This document shows, in pieces, positions 55,215 through 59,375 of a stretch of 59,375 nucleotides of DNA (the first letter of the stretch is position 1; each line of letters opens with the position of its first letter). The stretch is from an uncultured Bacteroidaceae bacterium (GTDB lineage Bacteria; Bacteroidota; Bacteroidia; Bacteroidales; Bacteroidaceae), in NCBI GenBank assembly GCA_905236065.1, contig CAJONZ010000127.1:1-59375 (forward strand), written 5' to 3'. The translations under genes and the position numbers were made by a program. The notes under the pieces are model-generated. The model was not told the DNA's origin, did no database searches, and worked only from the letters and a program-made list of their open reading frames with translations.

Positions 55215-55286
55215 TAAAAGTTAAAAGTTAAAATGGGCTGGCGCAATACTCAAATGTGCCGGACGACATTTTAACTTTTAACTTTT
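55215..55286. repeat. A/T-rich inverted repeat between GH127 and WG genes
   Basis: Perfect 20-base arms, AAAAGTTAAAAGTTAAAATG (55215-55234) and its complement (55267-55286), enclose 32 bases. Each arm is built of TTTTAAC-like heptamers. It lies just after the GH127 stop and before the WG gene, both minus strand, so it may end the GH127 transcript. Confidence 0.85.
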
Positions 55287-55304
55287 AATTTTTAACTTTA
55301 AATA

Positions 55305-57803
55305 CTACTTCAGGCTCCACTCGAAGACGCCGCAGCTGAATTCCTCGGGCTGCACAATCTCCAGTTTCATGGCCGTAGTCTTCACGGGCGTGAAGTTCAC
55401 GATGTTGGCAGCACCCTTCACCACGCCGTACTTACTGGGGTTCTGCACCTCGGCCCATTGTCCGGCCTCATTCTTATAGTACAGCTTCCAACTCTTCGGC
55501 ACACGGCAACCGCCCCATGGGCCATCGTCGAACCAATAGACGGTGCTGGTGCTCACGGTTGCGGGCTCCTTGAAGTCATACTGCAGCCACTCCGTCGTGT
55601 TCTTGGCCGGCCACCAATGGGTGTAGGGCACCGAGCGGTCGTCGCCATCGGCAGGTATCAGGCGGTCGTTCACAGCCGACAGGGCCGGCAGGTTGCGCTT
55701 CGAACCCGTCACCTTGCTCTCGCTGGCAATGCTGGCCGGCAGGGCCGGTGTCGTGGCACTCAGGTCAATCGGAATCCACACCGTCATCTTGCCCGGTCCA
55801 CGGTGGTTCCACGCATAGTAGGGAATCAGGGTGAGGCGCTCGTCCTTCGTCGTCAGACGCCCCGACTTGTCGAAGTTCAGCGTCTGGGCATCGGTGATGA
55901 GCGTCGGCATCGTCGTGTTCGCAATGCCAACCGACCCGGTCTGGAACTTCGGCTCCTGGTTGATGAGCACGGAAAGCACGTCGCAAGTGTTGTCAGGGAA
56001 CTCGGCACAATAGACAATCGGGCCCTTCTCGATGCTCACGCGGCCCTTATCCTGCGTCACCTTGCCGTTCGCCTTCACAATGCGGGGCTCCATGTCGAAG
56101 TGTACCTCCACTTTGTCGCCCTTCTTCCAGGCACGGTCAACCACGAAATAGCCATTCCGGAGCTCACTCTCCACGGGCTGGCCGTTCACCTTCACGCTGT
56201 AGCCCAAGTTCTTACCGTCGGCAAACGTGTAGAGGTCGCTCGGCACCACTTCACCCTTCACCCATCCCGGAATGCGGATGTTCAGGGCAAACTTGCCGCT
56301 CACCTTCTTCATGTTGATGGTCACGTCGCCGTCCCACGGATAGTTCGTCACCTGCTCCAGGGTCACGCTCTTTCCGCCCACCTTCGTCGTCACGGTGTTG
56401 CCGTTGAACAAGTTCACGTACAGGGCGTTGTCCTTCACGGCGTAGATGTATTGCGGCAGAGAAGGAATGAAACGTGCGGCGTTGCTCGGACAGCACGCAC
56501 AGCCGAACCACGCCTGACGCTGGTGCTGACCCATGCTCTGCAACGGGTTCGGGTAGAAGAACTTGCCACCATCTATTGAGATACCGCTGATGACACCATT
56601 GTAGAGCGAGCGCTCCAAGGCGTCGTAATACTTCGACTCTCCATGCAGCAGGAACAGGCGGTAGTTCAGATACACCTGTGCAATGGCCGCACACGTCTCG
56701 CAGTAGGCCGACATGTTCGGCAACTCATAGTTCTTGCCAAACGCCTCGCCGCTGGCCGTCGCGCCCACGCCGCCGGTAATGTAGAATTTCTTGCCGACAA
56801 TGTTCTCCCAGATGCGGTCGATGGCATCGATATATCCCTTGTCGCCCGTCAGTGCGGCCACATCGGCCATACCGGCATACATATAGCCGGCCCGCACGGC
56901 GTGGCCCACAGCCTCATCCTGCTCCAGCACGGGCTTGTGGCTCTGCGAATACTCACTCAGGCTGTGGTAATAGCCGTCCTTGTCGTACAAGCCACGACGG
57001 GTCTCCTCCCAGGCCGGATTCCTCACACCGCGTTGGTCGAGGAAAAACTTCGCCTGCTCCAGGTACTCCTTCTTGCCCGTGGCAATGTACAGCTTGGCCA
57101 GACCCATCTCGGCAATCTGATGGCCCGGAACCACGCAAGCCTGCCCCGGATTGCGGCCAATCTCCCGTACCACACAGTCGGCATACTTCGTAGCCACATT
57201 CAGCAACGACTTCTTGCCCGTGGCATAATAGTGCGCCACGGCAGCCTCGCACAAGTGGCCCAGGTTGTAGAACTCATGGCTCAAGTCCTCCACACGGCTC
57301 CACCGCTTCGGCCCCTCCCATTTGTGAGGCTCCTTCGGGTTCATCGTGCGGAACGTGTTGATGTAGCCATCCGGCTCCTGTCCGCTGGCAATCACCGCAA
57401 TCACTGAGTCGCAGTACTTGTCCATGCTCTTTCCCTTGAAAGTAGCCTTCGGATACGTCTGCATCAGGTAGCTCGCACCCTCCAACGTCTTGTACGGGTC
57501 CGTGTCGTCGAACGAATAGGCATTCTGGTCAATCTTGAACACCTTGCTGGCATCCTTGATATGTTCAGCCGCCCGGCTGAAGTTCTCGTAACGATGCGTC
57601 TCCTCACACTTGCTGAACGCCAGTGGAATCGTCACGTTGCGGCTTGCCTCCAAGCGCTGTCCCCAGAACGTGCCCTGAGTGACCCTCACCTGCGTGAATG
57701 GAACTTGCGTGATGGGATAGCCCCCATTCTTGTCCTGCGCCACAGCCGTGACAACCGACATGGTCAGCGCAGCCGAAAAAACAATCAATTTTTTCATAAT
57801 CAT
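55305..57803 (-). CDS. GH127 beta-L-arabinofuranosidase-like glycosidase with C-terminal F5/8-type domain
   Basis: 832 residues from MIMKKLIVFSAALTMSVVTAVAQ, a signal peptide; an ATG two codons later is an equal choice. The catalytic (alpha/alpha)6 barrel shows the zinc-thiolate site of this family: Glu369 and Cys371 in AYCETCAAIA, Cys437 and Cys438 in FGCACCPSN, with Cys437 equal to the nucleophile Cys417 of HypBA1. A beta domain follows, and residues about 690-832 resemble a discoidin/F5-8C carbohydrate-binding domain (TEWLQYDFKEPATVSTSTVYWFDDGPW). It should remove terminal beta-L-arabinofuranose from plant glycans. No SusC/SusD pair is seen in the window, so it stands alone. Confidence 0.92.
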   Translation of the reverse strand: MIMKKLIVFSAALTMSVVTAVAQDKNGGYPITQVPFTQVRVTQGTFWGQRLEASRNVTIPLAFSKCEETHRYENFSRAAEHIKDASKVFKIDQNAYSFDDTDPYKTLEGASYLMQTYPKATFKGKSMDKYCDSVIAVIASGQEPDGYINTFRTMNPKEPHKWEGPKRWSRVEDLSHEFYNLGHLCEAAVAHYYATGKKSLLNVATKYADCVVREIGRNPGQACVVPGHQIAEMGLAKLYIATGKKEYLEQAKFFLDQRGVRNPAWEETRRGLYDKDGYYHSLSEYSQSHKPVLEQDEAVGHAVRAGYMYAGMADVAALTGDKGYIDAIDRIWENIVGKKFYITGGVGATASGEAFGKNYELPNMSAYCETCAAIAQVYLNYRLFLLHGESKYYDALERSLYNGVISGISIDGGKFFYPNPLQSMGQHQRQAWFGCACCPSNAARFIPSLPQYIYAVKDNALYVNLFNGNTVTTKVGGKSVTLEQVTNYPWDGDVTINMKKVSGKFALNIRIPGWVKGEVVPSDLYTFADGKNLGYSVKVNGQPVESELRNGYFVVDRAWKKGDKVEVHFDMEPRIVKANGKVTQDKGRVSIEKGPIVYCAEFPDNTCDVLSVLINQEPKFQTGSVGIANTTMPTLITDAQTLNFDKSGRLTTKDERLTLIPYYAWNHRGPGKMTVWIPIDLSATTPALPASIASESKVTGSKRNLPALSAVNDRLIPADGDDRSVPYTHWWPAKNTTEWLQYDFKEPATVSTSTVYWFDDGPWGGCRVPKSWKLYYKNEAGQWAEVQNPSKYGVVKGAANIVNFTPVKTTAMKLEIVQPEEFSCGVFEWSLK

Positions 57804-57851
57804 AGGTATTTGGTTAGTTTGAAATTTTTCGACCGAAAAGAAAAACATGCC

Positions 57852-57884
57852 GCAAAGATACAGAAAAATCTCCTAATAAAACAA
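57852..57884 (-). promoter_or_regulatory. Promoter of the GH127 gene
   Basis: Minus strand TTG (57884-57882), 21 bases, then TATCTTTGC (57860-57852). Repeat copy 4 begins 27 bases further upstream. Confidence 0.7.
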
Positions 57885-57910
57885 CTTTTTCCCTAACGCT
57901 TCAGAAAAAA

Positions 57911-58016
57911 TATTTTCACGCAGAACTCTATTGACGAAAAGAGTACTGCGTGAAATCGAATAGAGTTCTGCGTCATCTCCGAAAGAGTTAAGCGTTGCAA
58001 GTCGTTGAAAGACAAA
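57911..58016 (+). repeat. Dispersed 22-bp-period dyad repeat, copy 4
   Basis: One inverted core (ACGCAGAACTCT) then three direct cores at 22-base spacing, as in copy 1, of which it is the near-perfect inverted match. It lies upstream of the GH127 promoter and is the only copy placed near the 5' side of a gene. Confidence 0.9.
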
Positions 58017-58266
58017 TGAAAATACGGATGACTATCCACTATGGTACCACCAGCGAAACCGCAACGCAGTCACCACTCCATAATCGAGGATACGAGCATA
58101 CCATGTATCCCCGAACAAGAGATGCTGAGGCATCGACCTTACTTGTCGCCTCGTTCTATAAGTTGTCCTATGTCTATTAGATACACTTCGTCTCTATAGA
58201 CATAGATACCATTTTCCCAAAAAGACTGCACGGGAAGAACAACTTTTTTACCGAACACGAATAATA
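58017..58266. other. Non-coding stretch between repeat copy 4 and the SDR gene
   Basis: No credible gene. CTATGTCTA (58168-58176) pairs perfectly with TAGACATAG (58197-58205) around a 20-base loop, a possible end signal for the SDR gene. Nothing else is recognised. Confidence 0.5.
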
Positions 58267-58980
58267 CTACAATAATCTATACAGGTGGAATGGTAGATTC
58301 TTATTGATGATGGCGAGGAAGTGCCAACGCTTGGTAACATATTCTTTGGATTTCTTCTTGCGAATAGCGGAAATGATTTGGTTGGCAACTTTATCGACGG
58401 GCATCACCCAAAACAGACTTTCGCCTTTTGCCATAGCAGTATCAACAAGACCAGGACGAATGTCTGTAACTATTATGCGACCACCACTTTTGAAAGCTTT
58501 TTTACGCAAAGCTTCCATGTAGTTGATTTGGTAGGCTTTGGTTGCACTATAGGCAGGTGCCATTGGTTCGCCACGTAGCCCACCAACAGAAGTAATGGCG
58601 ACGAGGTGACCATGACCTTGCTGTTCAAAGATGTGATAGAGCGTATCAATGACAAATGTCCATCCTCTTACATTGGTATCTATCGCAGGACATTCCAATG
58701 CATTGTCAAGCGATGGATTGAGATTGCCAGTACCAGAGCATACGATGGCGAGGTCAATGTGTTTCAGTTTTGCGCAAAGCGTATGGATGGCCTGCTCGAT
58801 TTCTTCTTGTTTGGTGATGTCAGCCGCAGAAGTGTAAGTGTTGTCGGGGTGTTGCTGGTACAATTCATCCAGCAAATTTGCGCGGCGGCCAACTATGCCG
58901 AGACGGTTCCCCTCAATTATATATTTTTCAAAGAGGGCTTTTCCTATGCCAGATGTGGCTCCGATAATGAGGATATTCAT
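58267..58980 (-). CDS. Short-chain dehydrogenase/reductase
   Basis: 237 residues of classical SDR type: cofactor loop GATSGIG (7-13), catalytic Ser131, Tyr144 and Lys148 (YSATK). The NxAG-like motif is changed to CSGTGN. The Arg31/Arg32 pair in IVGRRANL suggests NADPH preference. Substrate unknown. The C-terminus (KRWHFLAIINKNLPFHLYRLL) is hydrophobic and may touch the membrane. Single gene with a weak promoter between it and the Crp/Fnr gene. Confidence 0.92.
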   Translation of the reverse strand: MNILIIGATSGIGKALFEKYIIEGNRLGIVGRRANLLDELYQQHPDNTYTSAADITKQEEIEQAIHTLCAKLKHIDLAIVCSGTGNLNPSLDNALECPAIDTNVRGWTFVIDTLYHIFEQQGHGHLVAITSVGGLRGEPMAPAYSATKAYQINYMEALRKKAFKSGGRIIVTDIRPGLVDTAMAKGESLFWVMPVDKVANQIISAIRKKKSKEYVTKRWHFLAIINKNLPFHLYRLL

Positions 58981-59010
58981 ATACCTTTCGTTTGCAATAA
59001 ATGTCGTTCA

Positions 59011-59018
59011 CAAAGTTA
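59011..59018 (-). promoter_or_regulatory. Promoter -7 element of the SDR gene
   Basis: Minus strand TAACTTTG, 30 bases before the start codon. Confidence 0.5.
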
Positions 59019-59030
59019 CAAAAAGACATA

Positions 59031-59071
59031 AAAAAGCCCCTTGGCTATGTCCGAAATGTGAAAACCAAGGG
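59031..59071 (-). terminator. Terminator of the Crp/Fnr-family gene
   Basis: On the minus strand CCCTTGG (59071-59065) pairs with CCAAGGG (59044-59038), followed by CTTTTT. Confidence 0.75.
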
Positions 59072-59077
59072 AGAATG

Positions 59078-59103
59078 TCTCAACTTAGGTTGAGAGTTTT
59101 TTT
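59078..59103 (+). terminator. Plus-strand intrinsic terminator without a visible gene
   Basis: TCTCAAC (59078-59084) pairs with GTTGAGA (59089-59095), followed on the plus strand by a run of seven T residues. No plus-strand gene ends nearby. Confidence 0.6.
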
Positions 59104-59116
59104 CTGCTATAGACTA

Positions 59117-59375
59117 TTATCTGTCGCCAAACGTAATGTCACGCCGTATTTTGCTGACAGTATTCGGATGGACGTTCAAAAACGAGGCGATGTCTTGTAA
59201 GTCAAGAAACTCCACGATACCAGGACAGCGTTGCAGTAACATTTCATAGCGTTCACGGGGCGTAGTACAATGGAGGTCAAGATAGCGCGAGCGGAATTGG
59301 CTGAGGATGTGCTCGCCAATCATGGCTCGTAGTTTCATCGTTTCCATGTTTTGATTGAAGAATAGTTCCAATTGC
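59117..59375 (-). CDS. Crp/Fnr-family transcription regulator, C-terminal fragment (5' end outside window)
   Basis: The frame stays open to the window edge, so about the last 86 residues are seen. TTPRERYEMLLQRCPGIVEFLDLQDIASFLNVHPNTVSKIRRDITF is the typical helix-turn-helix end of Crp/Fnr proteins in Bacteroidota, the recognition helix being in HPNTVSKIRR. The cyclic-nucleotide-like sensor domain lies outside. The target genes are unknown; the SDR gene next to it, on the same strand, is a candidate. Confidence 0.85.
   Translation of the reverse strand, partial: QLELFFNQNMETMKLRAMIGEHILSQFRSRYLDLHCTTPRERYEMLLQRCPGIVEFLDLQDIASFLNVHPNTVSKIRRDITFGDR

Overview
The window comes from a member of the Bacteroidota, most likely Prevotellaceae. 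The evidence is the protein content (BspA-type leucine-rich repeat proteins, a dockerin-bearing cell-surface protein, PEGA/SUMF1 proteins, DUF2723, WG repeats, GH89 and GH127 glycosidases) together with many promoters of the Bacteroidota type, with a -7 element TAnnTTTGC and sometimes a TTG/TTTG about 20 bases upstream. It reads as chromosomal: housekeeping genes (acpP-fabF-rnc, rpsO, purL, metG, groES-groEL, parE, coaD, xerD, ribD) alternate with envelope and glycan-degradation genes. I see no rRNA, tRNA, insertion sequence, phage or CRISPR array.

Layout. 1-599 is the 3' end of a type I restriction hsdR gene. 995-9437 is a minus-strand block: dockerin/BspA protein, small membrane protein, S41 protease, Ig-like lipoprotein and GH3-family protein. 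9529-13734 is the minus-strand fatty-acid operon acpP-fabF-rnc; its RNase III is fused in frame to a HAD phosphatase, and a BspA gene follows with a 4-base overlap. 14144-15716 carries rpsO and a THUMP-like methyltransferase. 16227-20367 is a minus-strand three-gene operon (GH89 alpha-N-acetylglucosaminidase, DUF3108, HGSNAT-like acetyltransferase) that mirrors the two enzymes of the lysosomal heparan-sulfate step. 20533-22379 is xerD-ribD. A PEGA/SUMF1 gene, purL, an OmpA-family gene, a GNAT gene and a DUF2135-like lipoprotein follow.

31569-39214 is a tight minus-strand cluster of five secreted proteins: two PEGA/SUMF1 proteins, a small periplasmic protein, an LPP20/NTF2-like protein and a TPR protein ending in a CHAT-like region without its catalytic core. 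I regard it as the best candidate for an undescribed envelope system. Then come metG, a heptosyltransferase-like gene, groES-groEL behind a sigma-54-like promoter, a DUF2723 membrane protein with a polysaccharide deacetylase, parE-coaD-S41 protease, a WG-repeat protein, a GH127 glycosidase, an SDR oxidoreductase and the 3' end of a Crp/Fnr regulator.

Non-coding structure is rich. A dispersed repeat family (four copies, at about 761, 30174, 42533 and 57911) is built from a 12-base core AGAGTNCTGCGT repeated every 22 bases around a dyad; the outer two copies are inverted and differ at one base in 106. A separate degenerate 22-bp tandem array lies in the apparent 3' untranslated region of the GH89 operon. 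Three intergenic spaces hold A/T-rich inverted repeats with 17-20 bp perfect arms. All assignments rest on reading the sequence and on family knowledge; no searches were run.
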